Positions 1-7,576 of a stretch of 64,000 nt of DNA are shown here, piece by piece. The first letter of the stretch is position 1. Each line of letters starts with the position of its first letter. The DNA comes from Chryseobacterium rhizoplanae (lineage in GTDB: Bacteria > Bacteroidota > Bacteroidia > Flavobacteriales > Weeksellaceae), in assembly GCF_900182655.1 (NCBI RefSeq), contig NZ_FXTC01000001.1, positions 186,001-250,000 of the forward strand, written 5' to 3'. Made by a program: the position numbers and the translations under genes. The notes beneath the pieces were generated by a model that saw nothing but the letters and a program-made list of their open reading frames with translations, made no database searches and had not been told where the DNA came from.

Positions 1-391
1 TGAAACACCGGATATTCCTGAGCAGTACATTCACAGAATCGGTAGAACAGGTAGAGCAGACAAAGAAGGAAAGGCGGTTACGTTTGTCACCAAAAAAGAA
101 GAACCTTTGATTCTTGATATTGAGCTATTGATGGATAAAGAATTGAAATTTAATGAATTCCCGGAAGGCGTTAAAATCAATCCTAAGAAGATCGCAGCTG
201 AAGAAGATCAGGTGGTGATGAAAAATCCTGCACAGGTAAAACTGAATGATGGAGGAGGAGCATTCCACGATAAGAAAGCTAAAAATACAAAAGAAAACTG
301 GGGAGGTCCTTCCAAAAGAAAAGCACCTAAGAAGTTTGGAGCCAACAGAGCTCAACAGAAAGCAATATCAAAATCGAAAAGAAAGAAATAA
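1..391 (+). CDS. DEAD-box RNA helicase, C-terminal fragment (5' end outside window)
   Basis: The reading frame is open from base 2 with no start, so only the last ~129 residues are present. It begins in the second RecA-like domain and contains helicase motif VI, HRIGRTGR, whose arginines contact ATP in this family. After that domain comes a Lys/Gly/Asn-rich basic tail (about the last 60 residues, ending KSKRKK), typical of RhlE-type DEAD-box helicases that remodel structured RNA. A strong hairpin follows directly, so it probably ends its transcription unit. The RhlE subgroup is an inference, because the N-terminal motifs lie outside the window. Confidence 0.9.
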   Translation, partial: ETPDIPEQYIHRIGRTGRADKEGKAVTFVTKKEEPLILDIELLMDKELKFNEFPEGVKINPKKIAAEEDQVVMKNPAQVKLNDGGGAFHDKKAKNTKENWGGPSKRKAPKKFGANRAQQKAISKSKRKK

Positions 392-396
392 AATAG

Positions 397-426
397 AAAA
401 CGATTCCAGTATCAGGAATCGTTTTT
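397..426. terminator. bidirectional intrinsic terminator
   Basis: An 11-bp perfect stem (AAAACGATTCC / GGAATCGTTTT) with a 7-nt loop and flanking A and T runs. It lies between the helicase and the convergent TPR gene and can serve both. Confidence 0.85.
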
Positions 427-431
427 TATTT

Positions 432-1382
432 TTAATCGAATTGAATGTTGTTGCTTTTTAAAATTTCTTTAAACTTATCTGCTTTGCCTTCATCTTTCAT
501 ACTTTTGTAAATATATCCTATCATTTTTTCAGCATCAGATCGGTACGGTGATTTTTGCTCAGAATAAATTCTGTATGCTTTACAAATATTATCAAGACCT
601 TTCTCATTATTCTTCAGATGGGTAAAGTAGACTTGTCCCATTCCATAATAAACTTCCGGATCACCTGGATATACTTTGTCAAAATCGTTGTATGCATCAA
701 TAGCTTTCTGATACTCCTTTTTATAAACGTACGTTATGGCTATATTCTGCAAAGGCATTTTACCTGTTGGATCAGCAGCCAGTGAGTGTTTATAAGCATT
801 GAGAGCTTTATCATATTCTCCGACTCTTCTGTAACAGATTCCCAGATTGTCCCATGCATAAATAAATTTTGGATCAGCTTTTACAGCCTGTTCATAATTT
901 TGAATAGCTTCTTTCCAGTTTTCCTGTTTGGATGCGTCAATGGCATTTTGATACAAATCAAGAGCAGTTTTATTTTTGGAGAACTTGTCATGATTGGTTT
1001 CTGAAGTTGTGGTAGCTCTTTTTACGCTTTCGCAGTTTTGCATCAGATAACGTTCAAGTTCATTATAGCTGTCTTTGTACTGCTGTGAATTTTTATTCGT
1101 ATTAAAAGTCAGGTTAATCTCTTTTTTTTCATTTCCCTTAGATGCTTTTTCTGCTCCTTGCAAAAGAGTAGATATTTGAAGCGCTCCGGTGTATTTGTCA
1201 ATACATTCATGAACATCTTTGATGATATCTTCCTTTTTTCTGTTTGATAGAGCAATAGAATCAGTACATTTACAAGCATTATCTGAAAGCTCCTGAAGAA
1301 CTTTTTCATTAGGCTTCTCCTGAGAAAAAGAAAGAGAATACAATAAAACGGAAAATAGAATGGTTATTGTTTTTTTTATCAT
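432..1382 (-). CDS. secreted tetratricopeptide-repeat protein
   Basis: A 316-residue protein with an N-terminal signal peptide (hydrophobic residues ~5-18, ending SFSQ), so it is exported. Residues ~25-120 hold a Cys-containing segment (NACKC, HECID, QNCES) that could form disulfides outside the cytoplasm. From ~140 to 300 it has three or four TPR units, seen in motifs such as YAWDNLGICYRRVGEYDKAL. TPR domains are protein-binding scaffolds; no catalytic motif is visible. It lies 10 bases downstream of the SGNH hydrolase gene and is probably co-transcribed with it. Its partner is unknown. Confidence 0.85.
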   Translation of the reverse strand: MIKKTITILFSVLLYSLSFSQEKPNEKVLQELSDNACKCTDSIALSNRKKEDIIKDVHECIDKYTGALQISTLLQGAEKASKGNEKKEINLTFNTNKNSQQYKDSYNELERYLMQNCESVKRATTTSETNHDKFSKNKTALDLYQNAIDASKQENWKEAIQNYEQAVKADPKFIYAWDNLGICYRRVGEYDKALNAYKHSLAADPTGKMPLQNIAITYVYKKEYQKAIDAYNDFDKVYPGDPEVYYGMGQVYFTHLKNNEKGLDNICKAYRIYSEQKSPYRSDAEKMIGYIYKSMKDEGKADKFKEILKSNNIQFD

Positions 1383-1392
1383 GGGTTGTAGT

Positions 1393-2049
1393 TTATTTCA
1401 GGTAAGGTGTGATCACTTTGGTCCAGATTTTATATCCCTCCGGCTTAAAATGAAGCATGTCTTCCACAAAAATATCTTTTCTTACATTTCCATTAGCATC
1501 TTCCATTGCTTTAGTCACATCAATGAATTCTGCATTGGGTTCCTTTTTCATAAATGCGGCGATCTTTTTGTTGGCAATTTTCATCTGCGGCCAGATCACT
1601 TCTCTGCTTGGCGAGTATTTGATAGAGATATAATCCACTTCAATATTGGGAAATCTTTCACGTATTTTTTTATAAAAAGCTTTATATCTGTCAACAACTA
1701 CTTTTGCTTTTAGCTGATGATTGTCTGCAAAATCATTTTCACCACAGTAAATAATAATCTGTTTAGGCTGATAAGGCGCTAAAAGATCCTCCGAAAAATC
1801 ATTAAGGTCTGTAAGTCTGGATCCTCCGAATCCTCTGTTAATGATTTTTTTATCAGGAAAATAATCTGCGATATCAGTCCATTTTGTGAATGATGAACTT
1901 CCCAGAAATAAAATAGCATCCTTTGGCGGCGGGTTTTGCTGATCCTTTTTTTTGAATTCCTGGATGTCCTGCCAGAACATCGGTTTTTTTTCCTGAGAAA
2001 AGGCAATAGCAAAATACAGCAATAGAAATGCTGATAGAATCTTCTTCAT
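1393..2049 (-). CDS. secreted SGNH/GDSL-family esterase
   Basis: A 218-residue protein with a signal peptide (cleavage near AFSQ, residue ~19). SGNH hydrolase blocks are visible in order: block I LGSSS (nucleophile Ser52, with the usual Asp of GDS replaced by Ser51), block II Gly in NRGFGGSR (~71-78), block III GEND (Asn105) and block V EDMLH (Asp197, His200). These form the catalytic triad and oxyanion hole of lipases, acetyl esterases and PAF-acetylhydrolase-like enzymes. The substrate cannot be read from sequence; a periplasmic carbohydrate or lipid ester is likely. It lies upstream of the TPR gene in the same direction. Confidence 0.88.
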   Translation of the reverse strand: MKKILSAFLLLYFAIAFSQEKKPMFWQDIQEFKKKDQQNPPPKDAILFLGSSSFTKWTDIADYFPDKKIINRGFGGSRLTDLNDFSEDLLAPYQPKQIIIYCGENDFADNHQLKAKVVVDRYKAFYKKIRERFPNIEVDYISIKYSPSREVIWPQMKIANKKIAAFMKKEPNAEFIDVTKAMEDANGNVRKDIFVEDMLHFKPEGYKIWTKVITPYLK

Positions 2050-2083
2050 TATATTCAGTTTTAAATTTAGCTATAAAAGTAAT

Positions 2084-2110
2084 AAAAAACTCCCGATTAG
2101 CGGGAGTTTT
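2084..2110 (-). terminator. intrinsic terminator after the lipocalin-like lipoprotein gene
   Basis: A 10-bp perfect stem (AAAACTCCCG / CGGGAGTTTT, loop ATTAG), followed on the minus strand by T residues. It starts 6 bases after the stop codon of the minus-strand gene at 2116. Confidence 0.85.
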
Positions 2111-2115
2111 ATGAT

Positions 2116-2586
2116 TTATCTTTTGTAAGTAACATAAGTAACTTCAGGGATTTTGTCTCCATCCAGATCAAAATTTCCGAACTGTTGAGCTAGCCTAAGT
2201 TCTTTGTTTGTCAGGACATCTACTCTGTAGTTTGCCGATGCTTCTTCGTCACCAAGCTTGATTCCCAAAACTTTTGAGTCAGCATCATACGTATACCTTC
2301 CCTCACTTTTTTGATCCATTTGACAGTCAGCACCTGTTCCTGTAAATGCTGTATAACTCACGTAATAATCTGTTCTGAAGAAAAGAGTATTTTTAGCTGC
2401 ACATCCGGTGTTTGGATAAGATTGAAGCACTGTTTTATTATCTTTTCCGGAAATTATTTCCCTTTTAACTTCCTTCCAATCTCCCTTCATGATATCCATT
2501 TCGTAAGCTTCAAGATTGTCATCTTTACAAGAAGTAAGCGCCAGGGCAGAAAAGGTAAATAAAAGTAGCTGTTTTTTCATTTTCAC
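2116..2586 (-). CDS. lipocalin-like lipoprotein
   Basis: A 156-residue protein with a type II signal peptide and lipobox LTSC (Cys20), so it is predicted to be lipid-anchored. The mature part opens with a short linker and then MKGDWKEVKREI, which resembles the start of small lipocalin-like domains common in flavobacteria, followed by alternating beta-strand-like sequence. It ends with FDLDGDKIPEVTYVTYKR, an Asp-rich loop. No function can be assigned. A start two codons later is also possible. It has its own terminator. Confidence 0.72.
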   Translation of the reverse strand: MKMKKQLLLFTFSALALTSCKDDNLEAYEMDIMKGDWKEVKREIISGKDNKTVLQSYPNTGCAAKNTLFFRTDYYVSYTAFTGTGADCQMDQKSEGRYTYDADSKVLGIKLGDEEASANYRVDVLTNKELRLAQQFGNFDLDGDKIPEVTYVTYKR

Positions 2587-2886
2587 AAAATTTAAGAATA
2601 TGCTAAAATATAAATAAATTTGAAATATCTATAATGAAATAATGATTTTTTAAACGAATGTTTGTAAATTGAATAATTTCGGTAGTGTAATCAGTATTTC
2701 AAGGGTATAAAGCCGTTAAACATAAAAATTGCTTTAAAAAGTTTATAACAGATTGGTTGATACTATGTAAAATCAAAAGAAGCGGGCCAAAACCCGCTTC
2801 CGTATAAATAAATTGCCACTCTTGCCTCAGCCAAAACTTAGAAGGTTCAGCATACTCTTAAACCTTAAATTTTGAACTCTGAATGA
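2587..2886. other. intergenic region with a hairpin and a degenerate repeat word
   Basis: A gap of about 300 bases with no gene. It contains the terminator at 2775-2800 and, at 2873-2883, the word TGAACTCTGAA, which recurs at 37521-37531 in another intergenic low-complexity stretch. The rest is AT-rich and shows nothing else. Confidence 0.6.
2775..2800 (-). terminator. intrinsic terminator downstream of the alcohol dehydrogenase gene
   Basis: An 8-bp perfect stem (GAAGCGGG / CCCGCTTC) with a 6-nt loop. On the minus strand it is followed by TTTTGATTTT. It lies about 90 bases past the stop of the minus-strand dehydrogenase gene. Confidence 0.75.
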
Positions 2887-4050
2887 TTAGTAGCTCATCT
2901 CTACAATCTTATAAGCATCCTGCGGAGTTAGCTTTTTATACTCACCGAGGCCTAGCCATTTTCTGTCTGTAAAGGCTTTTTCAACCTTTTCAGCAGTTCC
3001 TTTAAAGTCTTCTGTATACTCAGAAAGTTTCGTTTTGATGTGAAGACTGTGGAAGAATTCTTCCATTTTTCTGATACCCAGTTCTGCTTTTTCTTCTACA
3101 CTTCCGTCTTTTATTCCCCAGACTCTTTCTGCATATTGTGCCAGTTTTCCTTTTTTATCATCAAAGTTATAACGGTAGTGGGATGGAGCGATAATAGCCA
3201 GCGTTCTTGCGTGATCAATACCGAAATAAGCCGTCAGCTCATGCCCCATAGCATGTACTGCCCAGTCTGTAATCACTCCTTTCTGGATCAGTCCGTTCAG
3301 AGCCATTGTACAGCACCACATAAAGTTTCCGGCGGCATCATAGTTGAAATCATCGGCCAATACTTTAGGAGCGGTTTCCTGAAGACTGATCAGGATGCTT
3401 TCTGCAATTCTTTCCTGAAGATCAGCAGAAGAAGGAGCCGTCATGTATTGTTCCAGCACGTGAGTGTAGGCATCTGTAATTCCGTTCACAATCTGGTTTT
3501 TTGGAATTGATCTGACTACTTCCGGATCCAAAACAGAAAACTGTGGGAAAAGTCCGGGTCCTCCTGAAGATAACTTCTCATTGGTTTCCCTTCTTGAAAT
3601 AACATAGCCTGAATTCATTTCAGAACCGGTTGCTGGAAGCGTTAAAATACTTCCGAACGGCATTCCCTGTCCTTCAAAAGTTCTTACCGAATTTCTAAGG
3701 ATATCCCATGGCTCACCATCATAATTAGCTGCTGCAGAGATAAATTTTGTTCCGTCAATTACAGATCCGCCACCAACAGCAAGAAGAAAAGTGATGTTTT
3801 TTTCTTTAATAAAGCTTAAGGCATTGATCAAGACCTCATATTCAGGATTGGCTGGAACTCCGCCAAATTCGTATACTTCATGATCTTTTAAAGCCTCTTT
3901 TACCTGATCGTAAACACCATTGTTTTTGATGCTTCCGCCTCCGTAAATCATTAATATCTTGGCGTCTTTAGGAATTTCTTTGGAAATTTTAGCAATTTCA
4001 CCTTTCCCGAAAAGTATTTTTGTTGGATTTTTAAACTCGAAATTAAGCAT
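2887..4050 (-). CDS. iron-containing alcohol dehydrogenase, YqhD-like aldehyde reductase
   Basis: A 387-residue group III metal-dependent alcohol dehydrogenase, the same length as E. coli YqhD. Residues Asp193, His197, His266 and His280 fall at the metal-ligand positions of that family. Residues YGGGS (36-40) and AVGGGSVID (91-99) form the Rossmann-like nucleotide site; the GGGS form is associated with NADPH use. The enzyme would reduce aldehydes to alcohols, as in detoxification of reactive short-chain aldehydes. It runs in the same direction as the HxlR regulator 114 bases upstream; HxlR proteins often control aldehyde or quinone detoxification genes, so a link is possible. Confidence 0.9.
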   Translation of the reverse strand: MLNFEFKNPTKILFGKGEIAKISKEIPKDAKILMIYGGGSIKNNGVYDQVKEALKDHEVYEFGGVPANPEYEVLINALSFIKEKNITFLLAVGGGSVIDGTKFISAAANYDGEPWDILRNSVRTFEGQGMPFGSILTLPATGSEMNSGYVISRRETNEKLSSGGPGLFPQFSVLDPEVVRSIPKNQIVNGITDAYTHVLEQYMTAPSSADLQERIAESILISLQETAPKVLADDFNYDAAGNFMWCCTMALNGLIQKGVITDWAVHAMGHELTAYFGIDHARTLAIIAPSHYRYNFDDKKGKLAQYAERVWGIKDGSVEEKAELGIRKMEEFFHSLHIKTKLSEYTEDFKGTAEKVEKAFTDRKWLGLGEYKKLTPQDAYKIVEMSY

Positions 4051-4163
4051 TGTTCTAAATTTATTTTACCCAAATTTACGGAATGGAAAAGGAAAATTGA
4101 GTTAACGAAATTTTAAAATTGCTATTATTATATTTTATGAAAGCTATGGCTTTATGTAGCGTG

Positions 4164-4571
4164 TTAAACTTCAGATGAAAGATAGGCCTTAGCTTTTCTG
4201 ATAAAACCTTCTTTATCCTTTTTAATCTCTTCCAGTAGTTTTTTCCGGTCATCGGGAATCGTGAGGTATTGGTCTCCCCAAAGATTGATTTCAACGATTA
4301 CCGGAATAAGATCAATGCCTTTCTGAGTCAGGAAATAGAGAATTTTCAACTTGCTGTCCGGATGGTCTTTTTTATCAATAATTCCATTGTCCAGAAGATT
4401 TTGAAGTCTGGAAGCCAGAATGTTGGTAGCTATTTTTTCATCAGCCTTCAGAAAGTCTCCATAAGTACATTCCTTTTTCAGCATAAGGTCTCTTATGATG
4501 AGCAGGGACCATTTATCACCCCACATTTCCAGTGAACAGCTGATCGGACAGTCTGATCTTTTTTTGTTCAT
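4164..4571 (-). CDS. HxlR-family transcriptional regulator
   Basis: A 135-residue winged-helix regulator. The ATG at 4571 is chosen because it gives the usual HxlR N-terminus, DCPISCSLEMWGDKWSLLII; an upstream ATG would add 27 unrelated residues across the promoter region. Cys8 and Cys12 sit where related regulators carry redox- or electrophile-sensing cysteines. The wing and dimer helices follow (KADEKIATNILASRLQNLL). It is divergent from lpd across a 99-base gap holding a candidate operator, and upstream of the YqhD-like reductase gene in the same direction. Likely a local repressor responding to electrophile or redox stress. Confidence 0.9.
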   Translation of the reverse strand: MNKKRSDCPISCSLEMWGDKWSLLIIRDLMLKKECTYGDFLKADEKIATNILASRLQNLLDNGIIDKKDHPDSKLKILYFLTQKGIDLIPVIVEINLWGDQYLTIPDDRKKLLEEIKKDKEGFIRKAKAYLSSEV

Positions 4572-4590
4572 ATTGTTAATTTTAAAATAA

Positions 4591-4641
4591 TACTTGCGAA
4601 ATGAAAGTGTTTGTTTTAATTTTGCTTTTGTTTTGCAAGTA
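4591..4641. promoter_or_regulatory. lpd promoter framed by an inverted repeat (candidate HxlR operator)
   Basis: A promoter-like pair CTTG (4593-4596) and TAATTTTG (4617-4624), spaced 20 bases, fits the Bacteroidetes consensus for lpd, with the ATG at 4671. The inverted repeat TACTTGC (4591-4597) and GCAAGTA (4635-4641), extending to 9 of 10 matches in ACTTGCGAAA / TTTTGCAAGT, brackets both promoter boxes. That placement suits repressor occlusion by the adjacent HxlR protein. Confidence 0.55.
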
Positions 4642-4670
4642 AATTTAATCATAAAAAATTAATAAATCAA

Positions 4671-6071
4671 ATGGATTATTATGACATTGCCGTAATCGGC
4701 TCAGGACCCGGCGGATATGTAGCTGCAATAAGAAGTGCACAGCTGGGGTATAAAACTGTAATTATAGAAAAGTATGATACGTTAGGAGGTACATGCACCA
4801 ATGTAGGATGTATCCCAACTAAAGCTTTACTGGACAGTACCCATCATTATGCAGAGGCCCATCATCAATTCAGTGAACACGGAATAAAACTGGACAAGAT
4901 TGAGCTTGATTTCCCGCAAATGTACAGGAGAAAAGCTGAGGTTGTCTCCAAAAATACCGGTGGCCTCGATTTTTTAATGAATAAAAATAAAATTACCCGC
5001 CTGAAAGGAACAGCAGGTTTTGTTAATAATTCTACGGTGAAAATTGTAAACGGATCTGAGACAAAAGAAATTACAGCACAGCATTATATTATCGCGACAG
5101 GATCAAAACCATCAAGTATTCCGGGAGTGGAAATTGATAAGAAGAGGATTATTACTTCTACGGAAGCATTGTCTTTACAGGAAAAACCGGAATCCATGGT
5201 GATTATTGGCGGTGGGGTAATTGGGGTAGAAATGGCTTCTATTTTTAACCGTATCGGAACAAAAGTCACCATTCTGGAATATGCTGATCATCTGATTGCC
5301 GCGATGGATCACGAACTGGGAAAAACTCTTCAGAAAATCCTGAAAAAAGAAGGAATTGATATCCGTCTTAGCCAGGCTGTTTATAGAACTGAGAATTCGG
5401 GCTCTGGAGCTAAAGTGTTTTTTAAAGATAAAAACGGGGCAGAAGGAGAGTTGGATGCTGACTATATTTTGGTTGCGGTAGGAAGAAGTCCTTATGTAAA
5501 AGGTCTCGGTCTTGAAAATACAGATGTACAGCTTGATGAGAGAGGATTTATTAAAGTGGATGAAAATAACCGGACATCAGCTTCCAATATCTATGCGATT
5601 GGCGATGTTATCGGTGGGGCAATGCTGGCTCATAAAGCGGAAGAAGAAGGTGTCTTTGTAGCAGAAACCATTAACGGGCAAAAACGCCACATTCATTATA
5701 ACCGAATTCCTTCTGTGGTGTATACGTGGCCTGAAGTAGCTTCAGTAGGCTATACCGAAGAATATCTGAAAAAAAATAACATCGCTTACAACGTTGGAAA
5801 ATTTCCGTTTTCTGCCAGCGCAAGGGCCCGGGCTTCAATGGATATGGAAGGTTTCGCAAAAGTCTTAGTAGATCCGAAATACGGAGAAGTGCTGGGAGTG
5901 CACATCATTGGGGCCAGGGCTGCAGATTTGATCGCTCAGGGTGTTATCGCTCAGGAATATGAAGTAACGGCTGAAGATATGTTCCGGATTTCCTATGCCC
6001 ATCCAACGTATTCCGAAACTCTGAAGGAAGCTTACCTGATTGCATCCGGACAGGGAGCTATTAATATATAA
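4671..6071 (+). CDS. lpdA: dihydrolipoyl dehydrogenase (E3)
   Basis: A 466-residue flavoprotein disulfide reductase. It shows the FAD motif GSGPGG (10-15), the redox disulfide in GGTCTNVGC (Cys42, Cys47), the NAD-binding motif GGGVIGVEMA (~180-190), the second FAD motif IYAIGDV, and the C-terminal dimerisation-domain base pair HPTYSE. It reoxidises dihydrolipoamide with NAD+ for 2-oxoacid dehydrogenase complexes or the glycine cleavage system. No E1, E2 or lipoyl protein gene is nearby, so it is a stand-alone E3, possibly a stress-controlled paralogue because an HxlR regulator is divergent from it. Confidence 0.95.
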   Translation: MDYYDIAVIGSGPGGYVAAIRSAQLGYKTVIIEKYDTLGGTCTNVGCIPTKALLDSTHHYAEAHHQFSEHGIKLDKIELDFPQMYRRKAEVVSKNTGGLDFLMNKNKITRLKGTAGFVNNSTVKIVNGSETKEITAQHYIIATGSKPSSIPGVEIDKKRIITSTEALSLQEKPESMVIIGGGVIGVEMASIFNRIGTKVTILEYADHLIAAMDHELGKTLQKILKKEGIDIRLSQAVYRTENSGSGAKVFFKDKNGAEGELDADYILVAVGRSPYVKGLGLENTDVQLDERGFIKVDENNRTSASNIYAIGDVIGGAMLAHKAEEEGVFVAETINGQKRHIHYNRIPSVVYTWPEVASVGYTEEYLKKNNIAYNVGKFPFSASARARASMDMEGFAKVLVDPKYGEVLGVHIIGARAADLIAQGVIAQEYEVTAEDMFRISYAHPTYSETLKEAYLIASGQGAINI

Positions 6072-6075
6072 GAAG

Positions 6076-6213
6076 TTAAACCATTAAGATTAATGAAGAC
6101 AATAAGAATAATTAAGACCATCTGTGATGGAAAAATGAAGTACATCGCTAAAAAATAGCTTCAGCTATTTCCCTTAACTACTCTTATCAGCTTTAAAAAT
6201 CTTAATGGTTTAA
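6076..6213. repeat. palindromic intergenic repeat family A, copy 1
   Basis: A 138-bp element with perfect 15-bp terminal inverted repeats (TTAAACCATTAAGAT / ATCTTAATGGTTTAA) and two inner hairpins (CCATCTGTGATGG and AAATAGCTTCAGCTATTT). Related copies are at 47989-48115 and 55436-55568, and a half copy at 50189-50203. Confidence 0.8.
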
Positions 6214-6309
6214 AATATGAGATTATCAATTTTATCGCAGATGAAATCCCTGCGCCTTAAACATGAAGTATATAAAGCTGTTTTGCGCCTTAGCGTTTTC
6301 CAAAAAAAA

Positions 6310-6915
6310 TTACGAAGAAGTGCAGTTTTCATCCTTTGCATAGATTCCATTGCTTTTCGCTTCCAACTTCCCGGTTTTTCTGTTGATTTTAACCAAAAAA
6401 GACTCTTTCACAACCGGACAGCCCTTAGACTGCATCAGGTACATAGAGATATGGCGGTCCTCAATTTTATAAGCGCCGGTAAAACGGTTACTCGTATCCA
6501 CTGAATACCCATATGTTTTTGCCAGCAGAATAGCTTCCGGAAGATTGTCCACAGTTCCGATAAAATCTCTTAACTGCTGTTCATTGGAAAAATAAACAGA
6601 CCTTTCATTTTTGCATGCAAGGATATATGAAAAGCAGCTATTGCCCATGCATTTCTGGAAAAAACCTCTTTCCGGAACAGGCTCATTGATCGTCATAAAA
6701 TCGGGAGCCTGGCTTTCATAGATTACTGCTTTTTCGTAATCGGTATCATTGCTGAGCACACGCCAGTAGGCATAGTCTTTATCAGGAACAATGAAAGGAT
6801 AGAGATAATCTACCGTATCAAGAATATCAGGAATTTTTTTATAATCATCAGGAACCTTGATCTGGCCAAAAAGCAGATTGGAAAAGATCAGGGAAAAAGT
6901 GATGATGAGTTTCAT
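6310..6915 (-). CDS. secreted protein of unknown function
   Basis: A 201-residue protein starting at the ATG at 6915, which gives a normal signal peptide (MKLIITFSLIFSNLLFGQ); an upstream ATG would add seven residues. The mature chain is rich in aromatic and charged residues, contains three cysteines (two of them in QKCMGNSCF), and ends in Asn/Cys-rich sequence. No family is recognised. It sits close to the next lipoprotein gene (33-base gap), reads in the same direction, and may be co-transcribed with it. Confidence 0.7.
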   Translation of the reverse strand: MKLIITFSLIFSNLLFGQIKVPDDYKKIPDILDTVDYLYPFIVPDKDYAYWRVLSNDTDYEKAVIYESQAPDFMTINEPVPERGFFQKCMGNSCFSYILACKNERSVYFSNEQQLRDFIGTVDNLPEAILLAKTYGYSVDTSNRFTGAYKIEDRHISMYLMQSKGCPVVKESFLVKINRKTGKLEAKSNGIYAKDENCTSS

Positions 6916-6948
6916 AGAGAAAGTGTTTTCGTACAAATGTAAAGAGAA

Positions 6949-7353
6949 TTATTCCAATACAATTTTATAATATCCTTTTTCATCAGTTACATCAATATCT
7001 ATTCCTGTAAAAGTCAGTTTATTGATTTGATACCCATCACAAGCTCCTTTAAACTCCGATGACTGTATTGCAAAATCAAGGTTTTTAATATTAGAATAAA
7101 ATTTATACTTTTTTGTTCCGTTATAGGCCCCTACATTTTCTACAATAACCTTGTTGTCTGATGTTTTGGTTAATTGTACATTAGCATTGTTTTCATCCTG
7201 AACCGAATAGGTGGTCAATGTTCCATTGGCAATAAGATTTTCATTATTGGAATTTACGAACTCAAAAATGATGGGTAACGGTGGATTGTAACAATCTTTT
7301 TCACAAGACATGAACAGAATTGCTATGAGTAAGAAAGTAAATATTTTTTTCAT
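6949..7353 (-). CDS. small lipoprotein of unknown function
   Basis: A 134-residue protein with a type II signal peptide, lipobox FMSC (Cys17), followed by Glu-Lys-Asp. The mature ~117 residues are mostly predicted beta strands with Asn/Thr-rich turns and no recognisable motif. It lies just upstream of the secreted protein gene at 6310, reading the same way. Likely displayed on a membrane surface; its role is unknown. Confidence 0.68.
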   Translation of the reverse strand: MKKIFTFLLIAILFMSCEKDCYNPPLPIIFEFVNSNNENLIANGTLTTYSVQDENNANVQLTKTSDNKVIVENVGAYNGTKKYKFYSNIKNLDFAIQSSEFKGACDGYQINKLTFTGIDIDVTDEKGYYKIVLE

Positions 7354-7563
7354 GGATTATGGATGTTGTACGAGTAAAATTAATGAAAATTATATTAAGC
7401 ATGAATTTAAGTAGATTAGTTTATCAAATATTTTATGAAAGGTATGGCCGGATTATAAAGGAAGCGAAAACTAATCAAATTTTCTGAACGAAAATTAATA
7501 TAAATTTCATTTTTATGACTGCATTTTTTGTCATTTGTCAACCCAACTCATTCCAAAATCACT

Positions 7564-7571
7564 TACATTTG
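7564..7571 (+). promoter_or_regulatory. candidate -7 box abutting the ppc start codon
   Basis: TACATTTG matches TAnnTTTG and ends 5 bases before the ATG at 7577. A correctly spaced TTTG is not seen: the nearest, 7534-7537, is 26 bases away. If used, transcription would begin at or near the start codon. Confidence 0.35.
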
Positions 7572-7576
7572 TTATT

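Noticed and set aside
3040..3510. 156-codon open frame antisense to the alcohol dehydrogenase
   Set aside because: It lies wholly inside a well-supported gene on the other strand and its composition (Cys/Phe/His-rich) is that of an antisense shadow.
6217..6504. 95-codon frame on the plus strand
   Set aside because: It overlaps the secreted protein gene on the other strand and begins in repeat-like intergenic sequence.
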